Under the pieces are notes generated by a model. It made no database searches. It worked only from the letters and a program-made list of their open reading frames with translations, and had not been told where the DNA came from. Below are positions 39,822 through 48,131 of a stretch of DNA of 61,117 nucleotides, one piece after another. A program made the translations under genes and the position numbers. The number at the start of each line of letters is the position of its first letter. The stretch's first letter is position 1. Source of the DNA: Actinomycetota bacterium (lineage in GTDB: Bacteria; Actinomycetota; Acidimicrobiia; Acidimicrobiales; Ilumatobacteraceae); contig WLMZ01000008.1 in NCBI GenBank assembly GCA_009726095.1, forward strand, positions 1-61,117. The letters run 5' to 3'.

Positions 39822-41387
39822 TCAGCCGACTTCATCAGGCATTTCTGTCTTGCGGCGCAGGACGAACTCCTGGAGTTCGGCGTCGATGGCCTCGTCGAGA
39901 GCAGGCGCCTCGTAGTCCGCCAGGGACTTCTTCCAGATCTTGTTGGCGCGCTGGTTCGCATCGAGGCTGCCCTCTTCGAGCCACTGCTCGTAGCTGGCGT
40001 TGTCGGCGGTGTTCGAACGATAGAACGCCGTCTCGAAGTTGGCGAGTGTGTGCGCAGTGCCGAGGAAATGCATACCGGGTTCGTGGTCGGTGATGGCGTC
40101 CACCGCCTGTCCGTTGGGCGACATGTCGACGCCCTTGACGAAGGTATGCATCATGCCGAGCTGATCGCAGTCGAGCACGAACTTCTCGTAGCCGATCGAC
40201 AACCCACCTTCGAGCCACCCAGCCGCATGCAGCACGAAGTTGGCACCACCGAGGATGGTGGCCTGCATGGTGTTGGCCGACTCGTAGGCCGCCTGCGCAT
40301 CGGCGACCTTCGATGCTGTCAGTCCCCCGCCCGAACGGAACGGCACGCCGAGACGACGCGCCAGATGGGCCATCACGTAGAGCACCAGCGACGGCTCGGG
40401 GGTGCCGAACGTGGGAGCGCCGGTCTGCATCGACATCGACGAGGCAAACGAACCCAGGATCACGGGAGCGCCCGGGCGGACGAGCTGGGCAAACGCCATA
40501 CCGACCAACGCCTCGGCCAGGCTCTGTGCCGCAACTCCAGCGGTGGTCACCGGAGCCATCGCGCCAGCGAGGATGAACGGGGTGAAGATACAGGCCTGAT
40601 TGTTGCGGGCGTAGATCTCGGCCGAGCCGAGCATCGTCTCGTCCCACACGAGCGGCGACGATGCGTTGATGAGGCTGGTCATCACCGTGCGGTCCGCCAG
40701 ATCGCCGCCAAAGGCGATGCGGGCCAGATCGACGCTGTCCTGGGCGCGACTTGCGGCGGTCACCGAGCCCATGAAGGGCTTGTCGCTGTACTTGATGTGC
40801 GAGTACACCATGTCGAGGTGGCGCTTGTTCACCGGGATGTCGACGGGTTCACACACGGTGCCACCGGAGTGGTGAATGTAGGGCGACGAGTACGCCAGCT
40901 TCACGAAGTTCTGGAAGTCGGCCAGCGTTGCGTAGCGCCGGCCGTTGTCGAGATCACGCACGAACGGCGAGCCGTAGTTCGGCGCGAACACGGTGTTCAT
41001 GCCACCGATCTCCACGTTACGCAACGGGTTGCGGCCGTGCTGGGTGTACTGACGTGGTGCCGTTGCCTGCACGATGCTGCGGCACATGCCGCGCGGGAAC
41101 CGCACGCGGTCGCCATCCACGTCGGCGCCTGCTGCGGCGAACAGCGCGAGCGCCGAGGGGTAGTCGCGTATCCACACGCCGAGCTTTTCGAGAATGGTGT
41201 CCGCGTTCTGCTCGATGATCTCGATGCTCTCGTCGCTGAGCACCTCGAACGGGGCAAGGGTGCGCGTCAGGAACGGGACGGTTTCAGCATGGCTGGCCAG
41301 GCGCGCAGCCTGACGATTGGCGCGCCCTCCACCGCTTCTGCCAGCGCGGCCGCTGGCGGGTGCCTCAGTGCTCGTTGTATCTGTCAT
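39822..41387 (-). CDS. MttB-family corrinoid methyltransferase, non-pyrrolysine
   Basis: Homologue of trimethylamine methyltransferase MttB, 521 aa, with no internal amber codon, so it does not encode pyrrolysine. This class includes glycine betaine:corrinoid methyltransferase MtgB and related enzymes for quaternary amines. Typical segments: VLSDESIEIIEQNADTILEKLGV, IHHSGGTVCEPVD, GGNFVLHAAGWLEGGL-like GGANFVLHAAGWLEGG, and HTFVKGVDMS. It would move a methyl group to the Co(I) corrinoid protein encoded upstream in the same operon. AGGGGGAA before the ATG. Glycine betaine is the substrate I consider most likely, from context; carnitine, proline betaine or others are possible. Confidence 0.9.
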   Translation of the reverse strand: MTDTTSTEAPASGRAGRSGGGRANRQAARLASHAETVPFLTRTLAPFEVLSDESIEIIEQNADTILEKLGVWIRDYPSALALFAAAGADVDGDRVRFPRGMCRSIVQATAPRQYTQHGRNPLRNVEIGGMNTVFAPNYGSPFVRDLDNGRRYATLADFQNFVKLAYSSPYIHHSGGTVCEPVDIPVNKRHLDMVYSHIKYSDKPFMGSVTAASRAQDSVDLARIAFGGDLADRTVMTSLINASSPLVWDETMLGSAEIYARNNQACIFTPFILAGAMAPVTTAGVAAQSLAEALVGMAFAQLVRPGAPVILGSFASSMSMQTGAPTFGTPEPSLVLYVMAHLARRLGVPFRSGGGLTASKVADAQAAYESANTMQATILGGANFVLHAAGWLEGGLSIGYEKFVLDCDQLGMMHTFVKGVDMSPNGQAVDAITDHEPGMHFLGTAHTLANFETAFYRSNTADNASYEQWLEEGSLDANQRANKIWKKSLADYEAPALDEAIDAELQEFVLRRKTEMPDEVG

Positions 41388-41412
41388 GGTTCCCCCTGTG
41401 GTGCTTGGCTGG

Positions 41413-43401
41413 TCACGCTGGCCGCACGCGACGACGCGTGCGGACAGAGCCAGCAGGTTCGGTACGGGCCGGCAGCGTGACCACCTGGCCCAATCGGAGA
41501 TACGGGTCGGTGGAGTGCGGCAGACCCATTGCCTGCACGAAGTGCTCCTGGAACCGCGGTTCGATGGCTGTCTCCACCTTCGTGATGGTGCGCGCTACCT
41601 CGATGATCTCGGCGCGATCAGCCGCCGATAACAACGCGCGCACGGCACCGGAGCCGGCGGCGTTACCCACCGACACGACCTGTGAGGGATCGCAGTCGGG
41701 GATCATGCCGAGCACCAGCGCATACACCGGATCGATGTGGCTGCCGAATGCGCCGGCGAGCTTCACGGCATCGACGGTCTCGAGCCCGGCGCGGTCCATC
41801 AAGAGGCGCGCCCCGGCGTACAGCGCACCCTTGGCCAGCTGGATACCGCGTACGTCGTTTTGGGTGACACACAACGGGCGATCGCCGTGGTGGAGCACAT
41901 ATTGGAAGGTGCGCCCGTCGGCGATGACCCGCGGTGTGCGTTCTGCGGCGGCGCCGTTGATGGTGCCATCGGCATCGATGACGCCGGCAAGGAACAGTTC
42001 TGCGAGCGCCTCGATGATGCCCGAGCCACAGACCCCGGTGATGCCCACCTCGGGCAACGACTCGGCGAAGCCGGCCTCATCGCTCCACAGGTCGGAGCCA
42101 ATCACCTTCAGGCGCGGCTCGAGGGTGTCGCGGTCGATCCGCACCCGTTCGATCGCCCCGGCGGTGGCACGCTGTCCACACGAGATCTGTGCACCCTCGA
42201 ACGCAGGGCCCGTTGGGCTGGACGCAGCAGCGAGACCGTGCCGGTTGCCCAGGACCAGTTCGGCGTTCGTGCCGACATCGACGAGCAGCACCATTTCCTC
42301 GCCACGGTGCGGCCCCACCGCGAGCACGGCCCCGGCGGTGTCGGCGCCGACATGACCGGCGATGCAGGGCAGGATGTGCAGCGACGAGAACGGGCAGGCC
42401 ACCCCGATGTCGCTGGCGCGGCCGTCGACCGGCAGGTCGGTGGCCAGCGGGAACGGCGCACCGCCGAGCGGTGTGGGGTCGATGCCCAGGATCAGGTGAT
42501 GCATGATCGGATTACCGACCAGCACCAGATCGGAGATGTCGGTCTCGGTGATCCCGCCCTTGGCACACAGTTCGTGGATGAGGTCGTTGAGCGCGCCACG
42601 GATGGCAGCGGTGAGCTCGGCGTCACCACCGGGATGCATCATCACGTACGACACACGACTCATCAGGTCCTCGCCGAAGCGGATCTGCGGGTTCATCAGC
42701 CCGGCCGACGCCAGCACCTCGCCGGTGGCGAGATCGCACAGGTGGCCCGCCACCGTGGTGGAGCCGACATCGATGGCGACGCCGTAGAGGGTCTCGACGA
42801 ACCCGGGCCAGATACCCGTGATCACCGAGTTGCTGTGCACCGCCACCGTGACCGTGCGATGGCCCGCGGTCAGTGCGGGCTGCAGCCGTCGCAGCGCCGC
42901 TGGCGAAATGGTGTGCACGGGCAGTTGCCACTGCTCGCCCAAGGCATCGGTGAGCAGCCGCAGATCGCTGCGGTCACCACCGAGATCGTTGGCGAGCACC
43001 TCGACGTAGAAGGGGCGCACGACGGGATCGATGACCAGACCGGTGAGGTCGACCGACTTACGGATGACCGGCCGGTGCATCTGGCTGGCTGCCGGCACAT
43101 CGATGACGAGATCACCGGTGATCTGGGCGGCACATCCGAGGCGCCCACCCTGTTCGAGCGGGCGTCGCCCGTGATAGGCGGTTTCGGTGGCAGCAATCGC
43201 AGAGAGATGCCCGGCGTTGCTGGAGATGGCGTGCTTGGCGAATTCGCCGAATGCCGGCACCACCTGGCAGCGGCCACAGATACCGCGCCCACCGCACACC
43301 GAGTCGAGGTCGACGCCGAGTTGACGCGCCGCGTCGAGCACGGTGCAGCCGGCTTCGACTTCTCCCTGTCGACCGGATGGCGTGAACACGACGTTGGGCA
43401 T
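41413..43401 (-). CDS. RACo/RamA-like ASKHA protein, corrinoid reactivase
   Basis: 662 aa. An N-terminal plant-type 2Fe-2S ferredoxin domain has ligands C36, C42, C45 and C90 (CGGRGICGRC...LGCAAQ). A linker to about residue 200 follows, then an ASKHA ATPase domain (YGVAIDVGSTTVAGHLCDL, GNPIMHHLILGI, VDVGTNAELVLG, GITGVCGSGIIEAL). This is the DUF4445/RACo family that reduces inactive Co(II) corrinoid proteins to Co(I), using ATP. It works with the corrinoid protein and methyltransferases of the operon. 25 bases separate it from mttB. Confidence 0.9.
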   Translation of the reverse strand: MPNVVFTPSGRQGEVEAGCTVLDAARQLGVDLDSVCGGRGICGRCQVVPAFGEFAKHAISSNAGHLSAIAATETAYHGRRPLEQGGRLGCAAQITGDLVIDVPAASQMHRPVIRKSVDLTGLVIDPVVRPFYVEVLANDLGGDRSDLRLLTDALGEQWQLPVHTISPAALRRLQPALTAGHRTVTVAVHSNSVITGIWPGFVETLYGVAIDVGSTTVAGHLCDLATGEVLASAGLMNPQIRFGEDLMSRVSYVMMHPGGDAELTAAIRGALNDLIHELCAKGGITETDISDLVLVGNPIMHHLILGIDPTPLGGAPFPLATDLPVDGRASDIGVACPFSSLHILPCIAGHVGADTAGAVLAVGPHRGEEMVLLVDVGTNAELVLGNRHGLAAASSPTGPAFEGAQISCGQRATAGAIERVRIDRDTLEPRLKVIGSDLWSDEAGFAESLPEVGITGVCGSGIIEALAELFLAGVIDADGTINGAAAERTPRVIADGRTFQYVLHHGDRPLCVTQNDVRGIQLAKGALYAGARLLMDRAGLETVDAVKLAGAFGSHIDPVYALVLGMIPDCDPSQVVSVGNAAGSGAVRALLSAADRAEIIEVARTITKVETAIEPRFQEHFVQAMGLPHSTDPYLRLGQVVTLPARTEPAGSVRTRRRVRPA

Positions 43402-43413
43402 GGTGCGCGAAGC

Positions 43414-44337
43414 TCAGGCCGGGGCAGAGCCGTCGGCGACGCGGGCGCGCCGGCCACCACGACGTCCGGTGGACTCGCCCGCTTGGACGTTGCCGGGGTC
43501 GCGGTGATGGCGAATCCACTCGGCGCAGTTGAGGTCGTGGCCGCACAACACGTCGGCGGCCTGGATGGCGTGCTTCACCTCGGGGTGCAACGGGTTCATG
43601 ATTGCCGAGGTCATACCGTGGCTCATCGCCATCGCCAGGAACGTACCGCCGATGACGTTGCGGTTCGGCAGGCCGAAGCTGATGTTGGAGGCGCCGCAGG
43701 TGGTGTTGACCTTGAGCTCGTCGCGCAGGCGGCGCAGCAGCGCAAACACCTGCTGACCGGCGGTGCCCATGGCGCCAATGGGCATCACGAGCGGGTCGAC
43801 CACGATGTCGGACGCTGGGATGCCGTAGTCCGCAGCGTGACGCACGATCTTCTTCGCCACCTCGAACCGCACATTGGGGTCCTCGCTGATGCCGGTCTCG
43901 TCGTTGGAGATCGCCACCACGGCTGCGCCGTACTTCTTGATCAGCGGCAACACCCGCTCAAGGTTGGCTTCCTCGCCGGTGACCGAGTTGACGAGCGCCT
44001 TGCCCTGGTACACCGACAGGCCGGCTTCGAGCGCCTCGATGATGGACGAGTCGATGGACAACGGCACGTCGGTGACACCCTGCACCAACTGGATCGCCTT
44101 GGCGAGGATGGCGGGTTCGTCGGCCAGCGGGATGCCCGCATTGACATCGAGCATCTGCGCGCCGGCTTCCACCTGGGCCAGTGCGTCGGCGATGACGCGA
44201 TCGAAGTTGCCTTCCTTCATCTCCGCTGCGAGCAGCTTGCGCCCGGTGGGGTTGATGCGCTCGCCGATCATCACGAACGGGCGCCCGAAGCCGATGACGA
44301 CCTCGCGGGTGGCAGAGCTGAGAATGGTGTCGGTCAT
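43414..44337 (-). CDS. Methyltetrahydrofolate:corrinoid methyltransferase (MtgA/AcsE-like)
   Basis: 307 aa, pterin-binding TIM-barrel enzyme. Features: PFVMIGERINPTGRKLL at the N-terminus, AGAQMLDVNAGIP, LSIDSS, VNSVTGE, and a C-terminal SNISFGLPNRNVIGG, all characteristic of methyltransferases that shuttle methyl groups between corrinoid protein and THF. In this pathway it would make 5-methyl-THF from the methylated corrinoid protein. The ATG at 44337 overlaps the stop of the previous gene (TGATG); AGGA nine bases upstream. Its Arg/Gly-rich tail (TGRRGGRRARVADG) is unusual. Confidence 0.92.
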   Translation of the reverse strand: MTDTILSSATREVVIGFGRPFVMIGERINPTGRKLLAAEMKEGNFDRVIADALAQVEAGAQMLDVNAGIPLADEPAILAKAIQLVQGVTDVPLSIDSSIIEALEAGLSVYQGKALVNSVTGEEANLERVLPLIKKYGAAVVAISNDETGISEDPNVRFEVAKKIVRHAADYGIPASDIVVDPLVMPIGAMGTAGQQVFALLRRLRDELKVNTTCGASNISFGLPNRNVIGGTFLAMAMSHGMTSAIMNPLHPEVKHAIQAADVLCGHDLNCAEWIRHHRDPGNVQAGESTGRRGGRRARVADGSAPA

Positions 44338-44687
44338 CAGATTCGTTCCTGTTCTGGTCTGTCGGGGTCCCATCCGCAGGATTCGACCCACAGTTTGAGC
44401 CGGGCGGTGGGGAATTCGTTCTCGATGCGCTCAGCCTCGGCGCGTGCGGCGCCAGCGAAGTCGCCGTCGAAGTCGGCGGGCAGCGGAATGGTACGGCGGC
44501 GCCACTCGGCCACGTACTCGCCGGATGTCTTCTTGCCGGCCTTCATCGCAGCGCGGTCGATGGCCTGGTGAAAGCGATGCGGCAGGATCTGGGCGTGCTT
44601 GCTCTCGCCCGATCCGCCGTTGACCTGAGCGGGGATGTCGCGCCAGGTGATGATGATCAGTTCATTGCCGGATCCTCGACGTGCCAT
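44337..44687 (-). CDS. 'Virulence factor' domain protein (PF13769-like)
   Basis: 116 aa. The start ELIIITWRDIPAQVNGG and the middle segment ILPHRFHQAIDRAAMKAG are characteristic of the family named 'virulence factor', a label that says little about function. Such genes are usually found beside MttB-family clusters with DUF1638. Start ATG 44687 overlaps the DUF1638 stop (TGATG), and its own stop overlaps the methyltransferase start, so all three are coupled. I infer a role in corrinoid methyltransfer or maturation. Confidence 0.82.
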   Translation of the reverse strand: MARRGSGNELIIITWRDIPAQVNGGSGESKHAQILPHRFHQAIDRAAMKAGKKTSGEYVAEWRRRTIPLPADFDGDFAGAARAEAERIENEFPTARLKLWVESCGWDPDRPEQERI

Positions 44688-45313
44688 CAGGCAGCAGCCT
44701 TTCTGATCGTGAGCGACCACTCGCTGATCGGCGCCGCCAGGCCCTGACGACCGACGAACCTGTGTTCAAAGGCAAGGCCGAGCCGCTCGGCCGCGTTCAC
44801 CGCTGCGCCATGTGCCGCGGCATCGTCGGCCTGGGCCAGGTGGACCAGCCGGGTGTAGTGGCCGAAGTACATGTCGCGCAGTTGCGGGGCGCGGTCGAGA
44901 CCGAGCCCGTTCCACACCAGTGCGTCGAAGTGCTTGGCCAGGAAGTCGGTGAGATAGAAGGTGCCGAGCTCTTGCTCCTGCAGGGCAGCAAACACCTGCG
45001 AACCGGCGAAGAACTCGTAGCAGTGTGCTCCCGGAAGGCGACCGACGCCGGGGTACTCGGCCAAGAACGCGTCGAGAAGGCCGCCGGTGCCGCAATCGGC
45101 ATAGGCCACGAACACCGGCCGCTCGGCCGCGTGCGCCTGCTCCACGATGGGTCGCAGTTCACCAACGATGCGCTGCGGGGTGTTGTGCAGGTTTGCCGGC
45201 AGGTAGTGCACGTCGACAACGCCGGCGAGGCCGTCGGCTGCCAGGACAGCACGCAGGTCGGCGGTGAGGGCGGCGCACGCCACAACCAGCGGTCGCTGTG
45301 CCTGGTGCACCAT
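44687..45313 (-). CDS. DUF1638 family protein
   Basis: 208 aa, no signal peptide. The central VAYADCGTGGLLDAF (C74) is the conserved DUF1638 motif, and there is a C-terminal FGHYTRLVHLAQ. No catalytic activity has been established for the family, to my knowledge. It sits in the operon between the corrinoid protein and the virulence-factor-domain gene and is translationally coupled to the latter. The conserved Cys and the context suggest a part in corrinoid or methyl transfer, which is inference only. Confidence 0.85.
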   Translation of the reverse strand: MVHQAQRPLVVACAALTADLRAVLAADGLAGVVDVHYLPANLHNTPQRIVGELRPIVEQAHAAERPVFVAYADCGTGGLLDAFLAEYPGVGRLPGAHCYEFFAGSQVFAALQEQELGTFYLTDFLAKHFDALVWNGLGLDRAPQLRDMYFGHYTRLVHLAQADDAAAHGAAVNAAERLGLAFEHRFVGRQGLAAPISEWSLTIRKAAA

Positions 45314-45327
45314 GAGGACCGGAAGCC

Positions 45328-46026
45328 TCAGGAGGCTCGCGCAGCAGCGCGCCGGGCAAGCACGAGCGCCTTGGCGGTCTCGGCGGCCACGGCGGCATCG
45401 CGACAGTACGCGTCGGCACCGATGGCTGCGCCGAACTCCTCGTTCAGCGGCGCACCACCGACGAGCACGATCTGGTCGAGTCGACGACCCTTTTCCTTGA
45501 GGGTGTCGATGACCACCTTCATGTAGGGCATGGTGGTGGTGAGCAGGGCCGACATCCCGAGGATGTCGGGCTTGTGCTCGTCGAGCGCAGCGAGGAAGGC
45601 GTCGGCGTCGGTGTTGATGCCCAGGTCGATGACCTCGAACCCGGCGCCCTCGAGCATCATCGCCACCAGGTTCTTGCCGATGTCGTGAATGTCGCCCTTG
45701 ACGGTGCCAATGACGACCTTGCCGATTGATTCTGCGCCGGTTTCGGCCAGTAGCGGGCGCAGGATCTCCATGCCACCCTTCATCGCGTTTGCCGCCAACA
45801 ACACCTCGGGGACGAAGAGGATGCCATCGCGGAAGTCGATGCCGACGATGCGCATGCCCTCGACGAGCGCGTCGTTGAGCACCCGATCCGGGCTCCAGCC
45901 GCGACCCAGCAAGATGTTGGTCCCCTCGATGATCTCCGGCGCAAGGCCGTCGTACAGATCGTCGTGCATCTGTGCGGTCAGGTCGTCGTCGCTGAGGTTC
46001 TCGAGAACGATGTCGTCATCGGCCAT
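45328..46026 (-). CDS. Corrinoid protein (B12-binding, MtgC/MtbC-like)
   Basis: 232 aa methyl carrier. A helical N-terminal B12-binding cap (VLNDALVEGMRIVGIDFRDGILFVPEVLLAANAM) is followed by a Rossmann-like cobalamin domain with D112-x-H114-x-x-G117 (GDIHDIGKNLV), SALLTTTM and VLVGGAPLN. His114 would be the lower axial cobalt ligand. It accepts methyl groups from MttB and donates them to the methyl-THF enzyme. First gene of the operon; AAGGGAG precedes its ATG. Confidence 0.95.
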   Translation of the reverse strand: MADDDIVLENLSDDDLTAQMHDDLYDGLAPEIIEGTNILLGRGWSPDRVLNDALVEGMRIVGIDFRDGILFVPEVLLAANAMKGGMEILRPLLAETGAESIGKVVIGTVKGDIHDIGKNLVAMMLEGAGFEVIDLGINTDADAFLAALDEHKPDILGMSALLTTTMPYMKVVIDTLKEKGRRLDQIVLVGGAPLNEEFGAAIGADAYCRDAAVAAETAKALVLARRAAARAS

Positions 46027-46056
46027 CTGGGGTCTCCCTTACGTGTGCCGCGCAAT

Positions 46057-46085
46057 CCACGATACGGGAAGATACTATATCGTGG
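46057..46085. promoter_or_regulatory. 29-bp palindromic operator, site A
   Basis: Perfect 8-bp arms, CCACGATA (46057-46064) and TATCGTGG (46078-46085), with a 13-base spacer, so the arms repeat every 21 bp (two helical turns). The same arrangement recurs at 49651-49679 with 21 of 29 bases identical. It overlaps the minus-strand promoter of the corrinoid operon and lies 95 bases before the MFS gene. Good candidate for the IclR regulator encoded nearby, though this is inferred. Confidence 0.7.
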
Positions 46086-46101
46086 GAGACAGGGCAGTCA
46101 A
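46074..46101 (-). promoter_or_regulatory. Promoter of the corrinoid methyltransferase operon
   Basis: On the minus strand TTGACT (46101-46096) and TATAGT (46079-46074) are separated by 16 bases, close to the consensus vegetative promoter. The start ATG of the corrinoid gene is about 48 bases downstream. The -10 sits inside operator site A, so a protein bound there would compete with RNA polymerase. Confidence 0.6.
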
Positions 46102-46180
46102 TGAGTGGTACGTCTGTGCCGGGATTCCACCGTCACCGGCAACGCCACATGCGCAGGTCACCAGGGAAAGGTTGTGCCCG

Positions 46181-47350
46181 ATGGCACGGACTCGATATGC
46201 GGTCGCAGGTCTTGTCGTGAGCATAGGCACGTCGCTCATGGGATCGGGCCTTCTGAGTTCGCTGATGGGCGTGCGATCCAAACGGGCCGGCATCAGCGCC
46301 GGGGTCATGGGCGTCGCGATGGCGATGTACTACGTGGGCTTTGTCGCCGGGATCCCGGCCATGACCCGTATCCACGAGCGCATCTCACGCCGCTGGCAGT
46401 TCGTGTGCTGCACCACCGCGATGGGGCTCGGCTCGGCCGCCTATGGGCTCATCGTGCATCCTGTTGCCTGGCTCGGCCTGCGCTTCGCCACCGGCTTTTG
46501 CATCGCCGGGTGTTATCTGGTCGTGGAGTCATGGCTGCACGACATCTCCCACAACGACATCCGCGGCAAGGTCATGGGTGCATACGTCGGGGTGGCCTCG
46601 GCCGGCATGGCGATGGGGCAGCTGATCCTGTCGGTTGTCGACCCATCGTCATGGGTGCCCTTTGCCATCGCCGGCGCGATCACCGGCATGGCATGGGTTC
46701 CCCTATTCGCCGTGAAGGTCGGCGGAGGCGAGCGGCACCAACGCACGGGCACTCTGACAATGCTCGAGGTGGCCCGCCTGGTGCCATCGGGCATCATCGG
46801 CTTTCTCCTCGTGGGCCTCACGCAGGGGTGCCTGCTGATGATGGCCAGCGTGTACGCCGCCCGCGCCGGGTTGAGCGCCGGACAGGTGGCGCTCTTCGTC
46901 GGCGCCATCACCGCCGGTGCAGTCCTCCTGCAGATCCCCATCGGCGTGATCGCCGACCGCGTCTCGCGCCGGCTCGTGATGGTCGTGTTGTGCGTGGTGG
47001 CCTCGCTGCTGTGCCTCGTGTTGCTGAACACTGCACCGGGCACCGCTCCCGCCTACCTGTTGGCGTTCGCCCTCGGCGGCTTCAGCGCCCCGCTGTACGC
47101 GTTGGGCAATGCCTACACCCACGACTGGTTGCCGCCCGGACAGGGTGTGCCGGCCAGCAGCGCACTGCTCAGCACCTATTCCCTCGGCGCCGTGTTCGGG
47201 CCACTGCTTGCAGCAGTCTCGATGACCATGTTCGGTACATCCGGGTTCTTCTGGGCCCTGCTGATTGCGCACTCGATGTTGGCGCTCTTCATGGCGTACC
47301 GCATCGTCGTCGCGCCAGACCGGGCCTTCGTGCCCATCGGAGTAGATTGA
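46181..47350 (+). CDS. MFS transporter (YcaD-like)
   Basis: 389 aa, about twelve hydrophobic helices. N-terminal half: VAMAMYYVGFVAGIPAMTRIHERISRRW and FCIAGCYLVVESWLHDISHNDIRGKVMG, close to YcaD-type carriers. C-terminal half: GVIADRVSRRLVMVV and ALGGFSAPLYALGNAYTHDW. Divergent from the corrinoid operon and four bases upstream of the IclR gene, so it may import the methylated substrate or export a product. ATG at 46181 has AAAGG about nine bases upstream. Confidence 0.85.
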   Translation: MARTRYAVAGLVVSIGTSLMGSGLLSSLMGVRSKRAGISAGVMGVAMAMYYVGFVAGIPAMTRIHERISRRWQFVCCTTAMGLGSAAYGLIVHPVAWLGLRFATGFCIAGCYLVVESWLHDISHNDIRGKVMGAYVGVASAGMAMGQLILSVVDPSSWVPFAIAGAITGMAWVPLFAVKVGGGERHQRTGTLTMLEVARLVPSGIIGFLLVGLTQGCLLMMASVYAARAGLSAGQVALFVGAITAGAVLLQIPIGVIADRVSRRLVMVVLCVVASLLCLVLLNTAPGTAPAYLLAFALGGFSAPLYALGNAYTHDWLPPGQGVPASSALLSTYSLGAVFGPLLAAVSMTMFGTSGFFWALLIAHSMLALFMAYRIVVAPDRAFVPIGVD

Positions 47351-47354
47351 CCCC

Positions 47355-48107
47355 ATGGCCAGCGCCAGCGCAGGAATCCAATCCATCGAGCGCGCCTTTT
47401 CGGTGCTGTTGGCCATTGCCACGGAGCCGGCCGGTATCACCGACGTCGCCCGACGCGTGTCGTTGCCCGTCAGCACGGTGGCCCGCCTGTTGTCCACCCT
47501 CGAGCATCTCAACGCCGTGATCCGTCAAGACGACGGCGTCAGCTACCGCATCGGCCCGATGGTCAGCAGCCTTGCTGCGGGCAACGACACCACGCTCATC
47601 GGCAGGGCCCGGCCCTTTCTCGCCGAATTGGTCGAACGTGTCGGCGAGACGGCAGGTCTCTCGGTGATCGACGGCGACGAGGTCTTGTACCTCGACCACG
47701 TGAGCGCCGAGACCGTGATCCAGATCCAGGATTGGACCGGCAAGCGCGTACCGTTACATGTGGTGTCCTCGGGGCTGGTGCTGCTGGCCCACGAGACACC
47801 GCAGCGCATCGCAGCCACCGTGGCCAAGGGCCTCGACCCCTTCACCGAACACACCATGACCACGAAGTCACAACTCAGCAAGCGGCTTGCCAGCATTCGC
47901 GAGGCAGGGTTTGCCTGGACACTCGAGGAATTCCAGATCGGTCTCAACTCCATCGCTGCACCGGTGTTCAACAGCGCCGGACACGTCGTTGCAGCAATCC
48001 ACTGCCACGGCCCCAGCTACCGCTTTCCCACGGCCAGCAACCGCGACCAGATTGCCGCCGCCGTGGTGGCTGCGGCCCGACGTCTCAGCGCCACCAAGAT
48101 CAACTGA
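47355..48107 (+). CDS. IclR-family transcriptional regulator
   Basis: 250 aa. N-terminal winged helix-turn-helix (IQSIERAFSVLLAIATEPAGITDVARRVSLPVSTVARLLSTLEH) and a C-terminal effector-binding domain (ETAGLSVIDGDEVLYLDHV, VPLHVVSSGLVLLA, GLNSIAAPVFNSAGHVVAAIHC). It directly follows the MFS gene and is surrounded by the methyltransferase and C1 operons, so it probably regulates them. The duplicated 29-bp palindromes at 46057 and 49651 are candidate binding sites. IclR proteins can repress or activate. Confidence 0.92.
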   Translation: MASASAGIQSIERAFSVLLAIATEPAGITDVARRVSLPVSTVARLLSTLEHLNAVIRQDDGVSYRIGPMVSSLAAGNDTTLIGRARPFLAELVERVGETAGLSVIDGDEVLYLDHVSAETVIQIQDWTGKRVPLHVVSSGLVLLAHETPQRIAATVAKGLDPFTEHTMTTKSQLSKRLASIREAGFAWTLEEFQIGLNSIAAPVFNSAGHVVAAIHCHGPSYRFPTASNRDQIAAAVVAAARRLSATKIN

Positions 48108-48131
48108 CGTCACGCTCGGCGCGACGGGGAT

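Noticed and set aside
39822-41387. Pyrrolysine in the MttB-family protein
   Set aside because: The gene has no in-frame TAG and its stop is TGA after a full-length protein, so it belongs to the non-pyrrolysine group.
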